A stretch of DNA of 64,000 bases from JAOUJD01 sp963811265 (GTDB lineage: Bacteria; Pseudomonadota; Gammaproteobacteria; Burkholderiales; Burkholderiaceae_F), in assembly GCA_963811265.1 (NCBI GenBank), contig CAWEQS010000019.1, positions 1 to 64,000 on the forward strand, written 5' to 3'. A program made the translations under genes and the position numbers. The stretch's first letter is position 1. The number at the start of each line of letters is the position of its first letter. The notes below the pieces were generated by a model, which was not told the origin of the DNA, ran no database searches, and saw nothing but the letters and a program-made list of their open reading frames with translations. This document shows positions 1-8,017 of the stretch, one piece after another.

Positions 1-877
1 TCGCACCCTGGACGATGACGGTGAACACCGTGCCCACGAGCGCGTAGATCGCGACGCGCGGGCTCGGCTTGTAGAAGACCGCGCCGATCGCGATCGCGGT
101 GAGCACCGGGCTGAAGCCCATCAGGCCGCCGGTGATGAGGTCATTCTCGGCTCCGAAGAGGTGCCCCGTGACCACCGCCACGACTGCGCCACCCAGGGCG
201 AACGCTGCAGCGGCGAGCGAGTTGACTGCCAGTCCGGCGAGGAGCAGCAGCGCTGCCAGGATGCTCGCCTTCAGGAACACCTGCGAGATGCTCTTCAGGA
301 TCCCCTGGAGGAAGTCGCCGAACGCGAGCGGGTTCGCCGCGGCCGGGTCGAGCGGCGTGATCTCGGCACTCATCGGCAGCCCGCTGCCGTCGATCGCGGT
401 GAACGCGTAGGTGGCCAGCAGCAGCAACCACGTGGTGAGGACGAACGGGGCGGTGAGCGCGGCCACACCCCAGGTCTTGAACACGTTGGCGGTCCCGAGG
501 GTGGCGACCACCGACACCGCGCCGCCGAGCGCAACGTAGATCCAGAAAAGCGGCGAGACGGCGAGGAACGTCCCCAGCGCGAGCCCGACGAGGTAGGCGT
601 TGTATCCGTACAGCCCGGCCGCGAGCCCCGCGGCGTCGACGCGCAGCCATTGCGCGGTCAGCGTTCCCGCAAGGAGCGCCACCACTCCGCCGATCGCCAC
701 CTGCGGCATGCCGGCAACGAACGATCCCCAGCCGATCGCGACGAAGAAGAGCAGCCCGGAAAGCGGGTTGTCCTGGAACATCACCTGCCCGATGCCGCGC
801 AGGTTGACGTCGACGAAGCGCAGCATCCCCGAGCCATTGCACAGGCCCTCCCACCACGCCAGCAGCCCTTTCATCAT
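1..877 (-). CDS. Urea transporter (UT family), 3' end beyond the window
   Basis: Polytopic membrane protein that should move urea across the inner membrane to the cytoplasmic urease. About 292 codons are present and the frame stays open to the window edge, so only the C-terminus is missing. It has alternating hydrophobic segments and the UT-type motifs LYGYNAYLVG near residue 90 and GGLMGFSPVLTAIAIG near residue 255. I chose the first of two tandem ATG codons (877 and 874) because a GGGGGG run lies just upstream. It starts 11 bases after the ureD stop, so it is probably the last gene of the urease operon. The family call rests on motifs and context. Confidence 0.85.
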   Translation of the reverse strand, partial: MMKGLLAWWEGLCNGSGMLRFVDVNLRGIGQVMFQDNPLSGLLFFVAIGWGSFVAGMPQVAIGGVVALLAGTLTAQWLRVDAAGLAAGLYGYNAYLVGLALGTFLAVSPLFWIYVALGGAVSVVATLGTANVFKTWGVAALTAPFVLTTWLLLLATYAFTAIDGSGLPMSAEITPLDPAAANPLAFGDFLQGILKSISQVFLKASILAALLLLAGLAVNSLAAAAFALGGAVVAVVTGHLFGAENDLITGGLMGFSPVLTAIAIGAVFYKPSPRVAIYALVGTVFTVIVQGA

Positions 878-888
878 CGCCCCCCGGA

Positions 889-1851
889 TCAGCGCCAGAA
901 AAAGGTCGGCGGTATCGCCGCCCCCGTGATCTCCTGGCGCGCGATGCCCCAGAACTCGCGCACCTTGGCCTTGACCTGCGCGGTCTCGCGGCCGAGCACC
1001 TTGAAGACGAGGCCGGCGTCGTTCGGCAGCCGGCAGGCGCCGAACGCCACTCCGTTCGCATGATCGACGTCGGCGTCGACCCGCGCGTGGATACGGTCAG
1101 CGCCGTCCTTCGGCGTGAGCAGGACGACGTTGCCGAAGACGTCGAACGAGTCCATCACGCCGGTCTGGCGCATCGGCCGCCGCGCCGGGTCGATCACGAG
1201 CTTCTCGGTGAAGAGCGTCTGCCCGTCGGGCCGCTCGGCGCCGACCGCGAGCGAGAGCATGGTGGCGCCAAAGCACTCGTCCGGGTGATGGTGCTTGCGT
1301 CCCGGCTGGAGGATCTCGGCGTAGAGCAGGGTCGCGGTCGGGGCGATCGAGATCCGCGTGTCGGAGAGAAAGCGGGCGCCCCGGTGCGGGATCAGCGGCT
1401 CGGGCAGGAACTCGAGGTAGGCGCCGTCGGCGAGCGCGATCGACTGCGTCTGCACCGCGTAGTTGGCGTCCATCGTGTGCACCTTGGTCGCCGACTGGGT
1501 GGTGACATGCGCGCGCGCGCCCGGCGCGAGCGTCACGTCGAGCGCGAGACGGTCGCCCTGCAGCACGCAGCCCGCCGTCGAGATCATGAACAGCCAGGCG
1601 AGGTCCGGCATCGCCGGGTCCGGATACAGGGCGCGCTGCGCCATGCACGGTGAACGGCATTCGAGGTCGGCGAGGACCGTGCAGTCTTCGCGACGCTCGA
1701 AGCCGAGCCTGAGAAAGCCCGTCTTGCCGACCGCGCCGCTCGCCATCTGCGGCGGCTCGTCCTGGAACGCGGCGAGTTCGGCGGACGTCTGACCGAGCGC
1801 CTCGGCCGCCGCCCACGGGGCGAACATCGGCGCGCGCTCGGCGACTCCCAT
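889..1851 (-). CDS. ureD: Urease accessory protein UreD
   Basis: Scaffold of the UreDFG complex that loads nickel onto apo-urease in the cytoplasm. The protein is about 320 residues and contains the family features SPCMAQRALYPDP, a GCVLQGDRL segment and HVTTQSATKVHTM, followed by the LEFLPEPLIPHRGARF stretch typical of UreD/UreH. The ATG at 1851 overlaps the ureG stop by one base (TGATG), and a GTG three bases earlier is an alternative. The gene sits after ureG, not before ureA as is usual in proteobacteria. Confidence 0.93.
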   Translation of the reverse strand: MGVAERAPMFAPWAAAEALGQTSAELAAFQDEPPQMASGAVGKTGFLRLGFERREDCTVLADLECRSPCMAQRALYPDPAMPDLAWLFMISTAGCVLQGDRLALDVTLAPGARAHVTTQSATKVHTMDANYAVQTQSIALADGAYLEFLPEPLIPHRGARFLSDTRISIAPTATLLYAEILQPGRKHHHPDECFGATMLSLAVGAERPDGQTLFTEKLVIDPARRPMRQTGVMDSFDVFGNVVLLTPKDGADRIHARVDADVDHANGVAFGACRLPNDAGLVFKVLGRETAQVKAKVREFWGIARQEITGAAIPPTFFWR

Positions 1852-2495
1852 CACGCCGGCTGCCCCTCCGGCAGCTTCAGGTCGAACAGCAGGTCGCTGC
1901 GGATCAGGTCGATCAGCTGCGGGATGCCTTCACCGGTCTTGCAGTTCGTGAAGATGAACGGCTTGTCGCCGCGCATCATCTTCGAGTCGCGTTCCATCAC
2001 CTCCAGGCTCGCTCCGACGTACGGCGCGAGGTCGGTCTTGTTGATGACCAGGATGTCCGACTGCGTGATGCCGGGGCCGTTCTTGCGGGGAATCTTGTCG
2101 CCGGCGGCGACGTCGATCACGTAGATGAAGAAGTCGACCAGCGCCGGCGAGAAGGTCAGCGTCAGGTTGTCGCCACCGCTTTCGATCAGGACCACGTCGC
2201 CGTCGGGGAAGCGCGCCTCCATGTCCTCGACCGCCGCGAGGTTCATGCTCGGGTCCTCGCGCACCGCCGTGTGCGGGCAGGCGCCGGTCTCGACCCCGAG
2301 GATGCGCTCCTCGAGCAGGATGCCCTTGAGCGTCCGCTGCACGTGCTTCGCGTCCTCGGTGGTCACCACGTCGTTGGTGATGATCAGGACCTTGATGCCC
2401 ATCTCGAGCAGGCGCGGCGTGATCGCCTCGACGATGGCGGTCTTGCCCGACCCCACCGGGCCGCCGACGCCGATACGCGTGATCTTCTTAGCCAA
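1851..2495 (-). CDS. ureG: Urease accessory GTPase UreG
   Basis: SIMIBI-class GTPase that delivers nickel to urease with UreD, UreF and UreE. The P-loop GGPVGSGKT lies at about residues 9-17. The metal-binding CPH motif appears as CPHTAVRED near residue 73, and the NKTDL guanine-specificity motif near residue 152. At 214 residues it has the normal family length. It follows ureF by 12 bases and ends in a TGATG overlap with ureD, which suggests translational coupling. Confidence 0.97.
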   Translation of the reverse strand: MAKKITRIGVGGPVGSGKTAIVEAITPRLLEMGIKVLIITNDVVTTEDAKHVQRTLKGILLEERILGVETGACPHTAVREDPSMNLAAVEDMEARFPDGDVVLIESGGDNLTLTFSPALVDFFIYVIDVAAGDKIPRKNGPGITQSDILVINKTDLAPYVGASLEVMERDSKMMRGDKPFIFTNCKTGEGIPQLIDLIRSDLLFDLKLPEGQPA

Positions 2496-2507
2496 GTTAC
2501 AACCCCT

Positions 2508-3224
2508 TCAGTTCATGAACAGGCGCACGTGCGCCTTGACGTGTACCGCTGCGAGGATCTCGGCGAGCGGCGCGAAACCGGCCATGTCGGTGAGCCGCGC
2601 CGCGGCCGCGGCCTCGTACGCGGCGTCGGCGCCGGCGTCGAGCCGGTAGAGGATCCGCTGTGTGTCGACGTGGCTGATCTTCATCAGCCGCAGCGCGGCG
2701 CTCAGGATCATCGCCGCGACGCCGTACTGGTGAACGACGAAGGCATCGCGCGCCGGCAGCCCCTGCGCCGCGAAGTTCATCGCGAGCGACACCGGATAGC
2801 AGCCGGGCGTCGCGCCGGCGTCGATCCTCTCGCGCCACGCCTTCAGCAGCGGCGAGCCGATCACCTCGGCGCCCATCTCGGCGAACTTCTTGCCCATGCG
2901 CACGGTCATCGTCCGCATCTCGCCGGAGAGCTTGCGCGCGTAGACCTGCTCATCGATCCGGACGACCTCGTCCACCTCGCCGGCCATCGCGGCGCGATGT
3001 GCCCAGACGAGCGCGATGCCGTCGCCCATCGCAGCCTGCTCGAGCGCGGTGCGCGTGAACGCGTGCAAGGTTTCGGTGTCGGTCACCACCCGCTTCTGGA
3101 TCGCCGACTCCAGGCCGGCGGAGAACGCGAACCCGCCGACCGGAAAAACCGAGTCGCCGAACTGCAGGGCGCGGCCCAGCTGCGCGCCGGCACCCGGCGA
3201 CGCTGTCGAGTGTGTGGTCGTCAT
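2508..3224 (-). CDS. ureF: Urease accessory protein UreF
   Basis: Helical accessory protein that bridges UreD and UreG and gates GTP hydrolysis during nickel insertion. It is 238 residues with the conserved N-terminal segment SVFPVGGFAFSAGLE and an LKAWRERIDAGATPGCYPV central region. Its ATG overlaps the ureE stop by four bases (ATGA). No unusual feature was seen. Confidence 0.95.
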   Translation of the reverse strand: MTTTHSTASPGAGAQLGRALQFGDSVFPVGGFAFSAGLESAIQKRVVTDTETLHAFTRTALEQAAMGDGIALVWAHRAAMAGEVDEVVRIDEQVYARKLSGEMRTMTVRMGKKFAEMGAEVIGSPLLKAWRERIDAGATPGCYPVSLAMNFAAQGLPARDAFVVHQYGVAAMILSAALRLMKISHVDTQRILYRLDAGADAAYEAAAAARLTDMAGFAPLAEILAAVHVKAHVRLFMN

Positions 3225-3973
3225 TTCCGGCGCGGAGGACTGTCCGGACCGGCGTCCGTGTGCGCGTGGGTATGCGGGGGTGTGTGCGAATGCGCGTGCG
3301 GCTGGTCAGGCGAATGAGCGTGCGAGTGGCCGTGTGAATGGGCGTGCGAGCGTGCGGTCGCGCTCACCGGAGGACGGCCGTAGGTCTCGCCAGTCTCGCC
3401 ATCGACCGCGACGAACTCCTCCTGCGTGTGCGTGTGCACCGGGCCTTCAGCTCCGCCGAAGAGCCGGCGCGACTCGTGCGGCGCCAGATACGGGACGATC
3501 TCGCCGCCCGCGACGAACTCGTAGCGGATGCTCTCGAATCGGTGCGTGTTCATGACCGACGACATCACCTTGCGGTCGACCGTGAGCGGCACGTAGACGC
3601 GGCCGCCCTTGACGAGCGCCGGCCAGTGCTGGTTGCCGAGCGCGTGGCCGAGTTCGACGCAGGTGCGCATGGCGAGATCGGGCGCCTCGCCGGCCAGCGC
3701 GTCGAGGTGAATGATCATCACGTCGCGCAGGCTGATCCGCGCCACGACGGCGCGGTTGGCGGCCGCATCCCAGACCAGCACGTCGCCGTCGCGCATGAAT
3801 GCGCCGCGGTCGAGCGACACCGCGAGTTCGACGCCGCTCTTCGTCTTCTTGCGGAAGCGGTTCTTCTGCGCCTCCCAGTGGTCGAGATCGAGCGGATCCA
3901 CGGTCGCAGCGGCGAGGCGCGCCACCCACTCCGGTTCGTGCGCATTGCCGAGTACGGCTTCGACGAGAATCAC
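3221..3973 (-). CDS. ureE: Urease nickel chaperone UreE with long His-rich tail
   Basis: Nickel-binding metallochaperone of the urease system. The 250-residue product has the UreE N-terminal domain and the C-terminal domain core (GNQHWPALV, then a long segment to PYLAPHESRRLFGGAEG). About 80 further residues follow, with dense His repeats such as HAHSHGHSHAHS and HTPPHTHAHTDAG. The start is a GTG at 3973, with AGGTGG seven bases upstream, directly after ureC. The tail is longer and richer in His than the minimal UreE fold needs, consistent with nickel storage or buffering. Confidence 0.93.
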   Translation of the reverse strand: MILVEAVLGNAHEPEWVARLAAATVDPLDLDHWEAQKNRFRKKTKSGVELAVSLDRGAFMRDGDVLVWDAAANRAVVARISLRDVMIIHLDALAGEAPDLAMRTCVELGHALGNQHWPALVKGGRVYVPLTVDRKVMSSVMNTHRFESIRYEFVAGGEIVPYLAPHESRRLFGGAEGPVHTHTQEEFVAVDGETGETYGRPPVSATARSHAHSHGHSHAHSPDQPHAHSHTPPHTHAHTDAGPDSPPRRK

Positions 3974-3987
3974 GTGCGAACCACCTG

Positions 3988-5709
3988 TCAGCTGAAGAAG
4001 TACTTCTGGTTGAGCGAAACCGTCGTGAGCGGTTTCACCGTGGCGTGCTTGCCGTCGACCGTGACGGCGAACGTCTCGGGGTTCACCTCGATGGTCGGCG
4101 TGCCGGAATTGCGGACCATGTCCTTCTTGCCGACCTTGCGCGTGTTGCGGATCGCCATCACCTGCCGATCCAGCCCCAGCTTCTTCTTGATGCCCGCAGA
4201 GTGCGCGGCGGCCGAGACGAAGGTGATGCAGGTGTCGGGCAAGGCCTTGCCGAAGGCGCCGAACATCGGCCGGTAGTAGACCGGCTGCGGCGTCGGCAGC
4301 GACGCGTTCGGGTCGCCCATCACCGACCAGCTGATCATGCCGTTCTTCAGCACCAGCTTCGGCTTCGCGCCGAAGAACCCGGGCTCCCACAGCACCAGGT
4401 CGGCGACCTTGCCCACCTCGACCGAGCCGAGCACGTGCGAGATGCCGTGCGCGATCGCGGGGTTGATCGTGATCTTCGCCACGTAGCGCAGGACGCGGAA
4501 GTTGTCGTTGCCCTTCGCGTCCTCCGGCAGCTTGCCGCGCCCCGTCTTCATCGCGTCGGCGGTCTGGATGGTCCGCAGCCAGCACTCGCCGATGCGGCCC
4601 ATCGCCTGCGAGTCGCTCGACATCATCGAGATCACGCCGAGGTCGTGCAGCACGTTCTCGGCGGCGATCGTCTCGGCGCGGATGCGGCTCTCGGTGAACG
4701 CCACGTCCGACGGAATGTCGGGACTCAGGTGGTGGCACACCATGATCATGTCGTACAGCTCCGCCTGCGAGTTGATGCCGTAGGGGAGCGTGGGATTGGT
4801 CGAAGCGGGCAGCACGTTGGGCAGCCCCGACATCTTGATGATGTCCGGCGCGTGGCCACCGCCCGACCCCTCGGTGTGGAACGAGTGAACGGTTCGCCCT
4901 TCGAAAGCCGCGATCGTGTCCTCGACGAAGCCGGACTCGTTGAGCGTGTCGGTGTGGATGCACACCTGCACGTCCATCTCGTCGGCGACGGTGAGCGCCG
5001 AGCGCAGCACGGCCGGTGTGGTGCCCCAGTCCTCGTGGCACTTGAAGCCGACGGCGCCGGCCTCGACCTGCTCGACGAGCGCCGCCTTGCCGTGCCCGTG
5101 GCCCTTGCCGAGGATGCCGACGTTGACGGGCCAGCCCTCGAAGGCGCGCAGCATCGTCCGGATGTTTCCCGGCCCCGGAGTGACCGTCGTTGCGTTCGAC
5201 CCGTCCGAAGGTCCGGTGCCGCCGCCGATCAGGGTGGTGGTGCCGTTCGACAGCGCCGCATACGCCTGCTGCGGCGAGATGAAGTGGATGTGGCTGTCGA
5301 TACCGGCGGCGGTGAGTATCAGGTGCGCGCCCGAGATCGCGTCGGTGGCGAGGCCGCACTCCAGGCCCGGCGTGATGCCGTCCATCACCTGCGGGTTGCC
5401 GGCCTTGCCGATGCCACAGATGCGGCCGTCCTTGATGCCGACGTCCGCCTTCACCACGCCGAGGATCGCGTCGATGATCGTGACGTTGGTGATCACCAGG
5501 TCGGGCGCGCCGCCCGCGCGCGTGATCCGGTTGTCCATGCCCATGCCTTCGCGCAGGCTCTTGCCGCCGCCGAAGACGATCTCGTCGCCGGGAGCGCCGC
5601 GCAGGTCGCGCTCGATCTCGACAAAGAGGCCGGTGTCGCCGAGACGAATGCGGTCACCCGTGGTGGGACCGAACAGGCCGACGTACTCGTTGCGTGAAAT
5701 GGTTGCCAT
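3988..5709 (-). CDS. ureC: Urease alpha (catalytic) subunit
   Basis: Catalytic subunit that hydrolyses urea to ammonia and carbamate. The 573-residue product starts with the typical SRNEYVGLFGPTTGDRIRLGD. It carries the carbamylated-lysine motif as GFKCHEDWGTTP (Cys where Ile or Leu is common), the nickel-ligand region HIHFISPQQ, and the flap/active-site motif VCHHLSPDIPSDVAF. Length and motifs are those of a functional enzyme. It follows ureB by 29 bases. Confidence 0.98.
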   Translation of the reverse strand: MATISRNEYVGLFGPTTGDRIRLGDTGLFVEIERDLRGAPGDEIVFGGGKSLREGMGMDNRITRAGGAPDLVITNVTIIDAILGVVKADVGIKDGRICGIGKAGNPQVMDGITPGLECGLATDAISGAHLILTAAGIDSHIHFISPQQAYAALSNGTTTLIGGGTGPSDGSNATTVTPGPGNIRTMLRAFEGWPVNVGILGKGHGHGKAALVEQVEAGAVGFKCHEDWGTTPAVLRSALTVADEMDVQVCIHTDTLNESGFVEDTIAAFEGRTVHSFHTEGSGGGHAPDIIKMSGLPNVLPASTNPTLPYGINSQAELYDMIMVCHHLSPDIPSDVAFTESRIRAETIAAENVLHDLGVISMMSSDSQAMGRIGECWLRTIQTADAMKTGRGKLPEDAKGNDNFRVLRYVAKITINPAIAHGISHVLGSVEVGKVADLVLWEPGFFGAKPKLVLKNGMISWSVMGDPNASLPTPQPVYYRPMFGAFGKALPDTCITFVSAAAHSAGIKKKLGLDRQVMAIRNTRKVGKKDMVRNSGTPTIEVNPETFAVTVDGKHATVKPLTTVSLNQKYFFS

Positions 5710-5738
5710 CGGAGTCCTTGCGTGGGAACGTCTGCGGC

Positions 5739-6191
5739 TCAGCGCTTCTTCGCTGCCGGCGAGCGGAAGCCGCGCTTCGCGGCCAGCGCGACCGCCTTCA
5801 CCTTGCGCGCCTCGCCGGTCTTGCCGGCGGTGGCGCCGTCGACCAGGTTGTTGAAGCCATACACGGCGCGCTTGCCGAGGTAGGGCACCAGGTTCACCTC
5901 GCGCTCGTCGCCGGGCTCGAAGCGGATCGCGGTCGACGCGGGGATGTTCAGGTGCTGCCCGAAGGCGGCGGCGCGGTCGAACTCGAGCGCGCGGTTGACC
6001 TCGAAGAAGTGGAAGTGCGAGCCGACCTGCACGGGGCGATCGCCGGTGTTGCGCACCTTGAGCGTGGTGACCGCAAGCTTCTCGTGGAAGGAGACGGCTT
6101 CCTTGCGGCAGACATAGCCGCCCACCGCAACTTTGGTCGTGGCCGGATCGACGTTGGCCGCAAGGCTGGGGAAACTCTTGAGGACTGCCAT
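5739..6191 (-). CDS. ureB: Urease beta subunit with basic C-terminal extension
   Basis: Structural subunit of the urease trimer. Core motifs are NTGDRPVQVGSHFHFFEVN and LNIPASTAIRFEPGDEREV. At 150 residues it is longer than the roughly 100-residue core of the family. The extra 35-40 residues at the C-terminus are rich in Ala and Lys (ending SPAAKKR). The start ATG lies 23 bases after ureA. Confidence 0.96.
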   Translation of the reverse strand: MAVLKSFPSLAANVDPATTKVAVGGYVCRKEAVSFHEKLAVTTLKVRNTGDRPVQVGSHFHFFEVNRALEFDRAAAFGQHLNIPASTAIRFEPGDEREVNLVPYLGKRAVYGFNNLVDGATAGKTGEARKVKAVALAAKRGFRSPAAKKR

Positions 6192-6214
6192 GGGTTACGC
6201 TCCTCTCGCCGCGC

Positions 6215-6517
6215 TCATTGGATCGGCGTGTGAACCGTCACGAGGCGGCTGCCGTCGGTGAACACCGCCTCGATCTGCACCATCGGAATCAGGTCGGCCA
6301 CACCGTCCATCACGTCGGCCTTGGTGAGCGCGCTGCGCGCTTCCTTCGTCACCTCCTCGATCGTCTTCCCGGCGCGCGCGCCGTCGAGGGCGGCGGCCGA
6401 GATGACGGCAACGGCCTCCGGGTAGTTGAGCTTGATGCCTTTGGATTTCCGCTTCAGCGCGACGTCTGCCAGCATGTAAACGAGGAGTTTGTCGAACTCC
6501 CTGGGCGTGAGTTGCAT
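6215..6517 (-). CDS. ureA: Urease gamma subunit
   Basis: Smallest urease structural subunit, 100 residues, full length: it starts MQLTPREFDKLLVYMLADVA and contains LNYPEAVAVISAAALDGARAG. It is the first gene of the minus-strand urease operon. The 148-base gap to the divergent gene at 6666 must hold the operon promoter, but I could not define a convincing sigma-70 or sigma-54 site there; the gap contains G and C homopolymer runs near 6535 and 6595-6607. Confidence 0.97.
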   Translation of the reverse strand: MQLTPREFDKLLVYMLADVALKRKSKGIKLNYPEAVAVISAAALDGARAGKTIEEVTKEARSALTKADVMDGVADLIPMVQIEAVFTDGSRLVTVHTPIQ

Positions 6518-6665
6518 GAAGGTTCCTCTTCTTGGGGGGCCAGCCGACAGCGATGATGCCCGGCGAGCCACCTCCGGTAAAGTACTGATTCGCCCCCCTC
6601 CCCCCGCAAAAGCACTGGTTGCCCGAGACGCCAATCGCGAAGGTCCCTGGCGGACGAAGCCACAG

Positions 6666-8000
6666 ATGAGCGACGAAGCAACCGTCTGCCACACGCAGCC
6701 GGCACAAATATCGGACAGGGCGATCCTGCTGCTGGTTGCCGGGTACGCGCTGGCGTTCGTCGTGTTCGGACTCGTGGTCGACGGCCCGGCCGCCGTTGCG
6801 CGCGGCCTGTTCGCGATCACCACGTCGCGTGACACCCTCCTCACCGACTACTTCGGCATCGGCGGGATCGGCGCCGGCTGCGTCAACGCCGGCCTGCTGA
6901 CCCTTTGCGCCTGCTTCATATACGACAGGACCGGCGCGAAGATGACCGGGGCGTCGGTGGCATGTCTCTTCCTGGTGCTCGGCTTCGCGCTGTTCGGGAA
7001 GAACCTGCTGAACATATGGCCGATCGTGATCGGAGTAGCGCTCTACTCCCGCTTCAGGGGCGAGACGTTCGCGACGAACATCAACAGCGCTTTCTTCGGC
7101 GTTGCGCTGGCCCCAATCGTTTCCGAGATCCTGTTCAGCGGCACCCTCACCGCGGCCGTCAGCGTGCCGCTTGCCATCGGCACCGGTCTGGTAATCGGGT
7201 TCGTCCTGGCACCCGCCGCGGCGCAGCTCGCCAAGGCCCACATGGGCTTCAGCCTCTACAACATGGGCTTCACCGCCGGCCTCGTCGGCACACTAGTGGT
7301 CGCGCTGTACAAGTCCTATGGATTCGTGCCCGACCCGGTCTTCGTCTGGACGACCGGTAACAACCTGCTGCTCGGGTCGTTCCTCGCGCTCGTCTTCGCC
7401 TCCATGGTCGCCGTCGGGTTCGCTTACGACCGGAGCGTGCCGTCCGGGCTGAAGAAGGTGATCGCGACCACGGGCCAGGCGCCCACCGACTTCATCGCCA
7501 TCGCGGGCATCGGACCGACGTTCGCCAACATGGGCCTGTGCGGCGCGATCGCGATGGCCTACATCCTGGCCGTCGGCGGCGATCTGAACGGCCCGGTGAT
7601 CGGCGCCATCTTCACCATCGTCGGCTTCGCGGCGTTCGGCAAGCATCCGCGCAACATCGTGCCGATCATGGCCGGCGTGTTCCTGGGCTCACTGGCGAAA
7701 CCGTGGAGTGTGGACGATCCGTCGATCCTGCTCGCCGCCCTGTTCGGGACGACGCTCGCGCCGATCGCAGGTCGGTTCGGGTGGCACTGGGGTGTCGTTG
7801 CCGGATTCGTGCACTCGTCCGCCGCGCTGACGGTGGGCCCGCTGCACGCCGGCCTCAACCTGTACAACAACGGCTTCGCGGCCGGCATCGTCGCGTCGGT
7901 GCTCGTCCCGGTGATCATCGCCATCCAGTCCCGGACCCGACGCCCGGACGAACCGGAACCGGCGACGGGTGCCACGGCGCCCCCGAAGCGCGAGGAGTGA
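6666..8000 (+). CDS. DUF1576-like polytopic membrane protein with internal duplication
   Basis: About 444 residues and strongly hydrophobic, with at least ten predicted membrane segments. I recognise the family as DUF1576-like; no function is established. It is visibly an internal tandem repeat. TDYFGIGGIGAGCVNAGL matches TDFIAIAGIGPTFANMGL, LGFALFGKNLLNIWPIV matches VGFAAFGKHPRNIVPIM, and SLYNMGFTAGLVG matches NLYNNGFAAGIVA. Such two-fold pseudo-symmetry is typical of transporters and channels. The ATG at 6666 was preferred over the in-frame start at 6489 because the upstream 59 codons are not membrane-like and overlap the start of ureA. It is transcribed divergently from the urease operon, so a role in urea, ammonium or nickel traffic is possible but is only an inference. 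Confidence 0.75.
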   Translation: MSDEATVCHTQPAQISDRAILLLVAGYALAFVVFGLVVDGPAAVARGLFAITTSRDTLLTDYFGIGGIGAGCVNAGLLTLCACFIYDRTGAKMTGASVACLFLVLGFALFGKNLLNIWPIVIGVALYSRFRGETFATNINSAFFGVALAPIVSEILFSGTLTAAVSVPLAIGTGLVIGFVLAPAAAQLAKAHMGFSLYNMGFTAGLVGTLVVALYKSYGFVPDPVFVWTTGNNLLLGSFLALVFASMVAVGFAYDRSVPSGLKKVIATTGQAPTDFIAIAGIGPTFANMGLCGAIAMAYILAVGGDLNGPVIGAIFTIVGFAAFGKHPRNIVPIMAGVFLGSLAKPWSVDDPSILLAALFGTTLAPIAGRFGWHWGVVAGFVHSSAALTVGPLHAGLNLYNNGFAAGIVASVLVPVIIAIQSRTRRPDEPEPATGATAPPKREE

Positions 8001-8017
8001 CGCGCGGCGTCAGCGCA

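Noticed and set aside
141..1061. Minus-strand 306-codon frame overlapping the urea transporter and ureD
   Set aside because: Low-complexity Arg-rich translation; the real transporter and ureD read in other frames of the same strand.
3799..5697. Long open frame on the + strand across the urease genes
   Set aside because: Arg/Asp/His-rich shadow of ureC typical of high-GC DNA; no recognisable domain, and ureC on the other strand is certain.
6518..6665. A sigma-54/NtrC promoter for the urease operon
   Set aside because: No TGGC-N8-TGC pattern at correct spacing was found; only homopolymer runs were seen.
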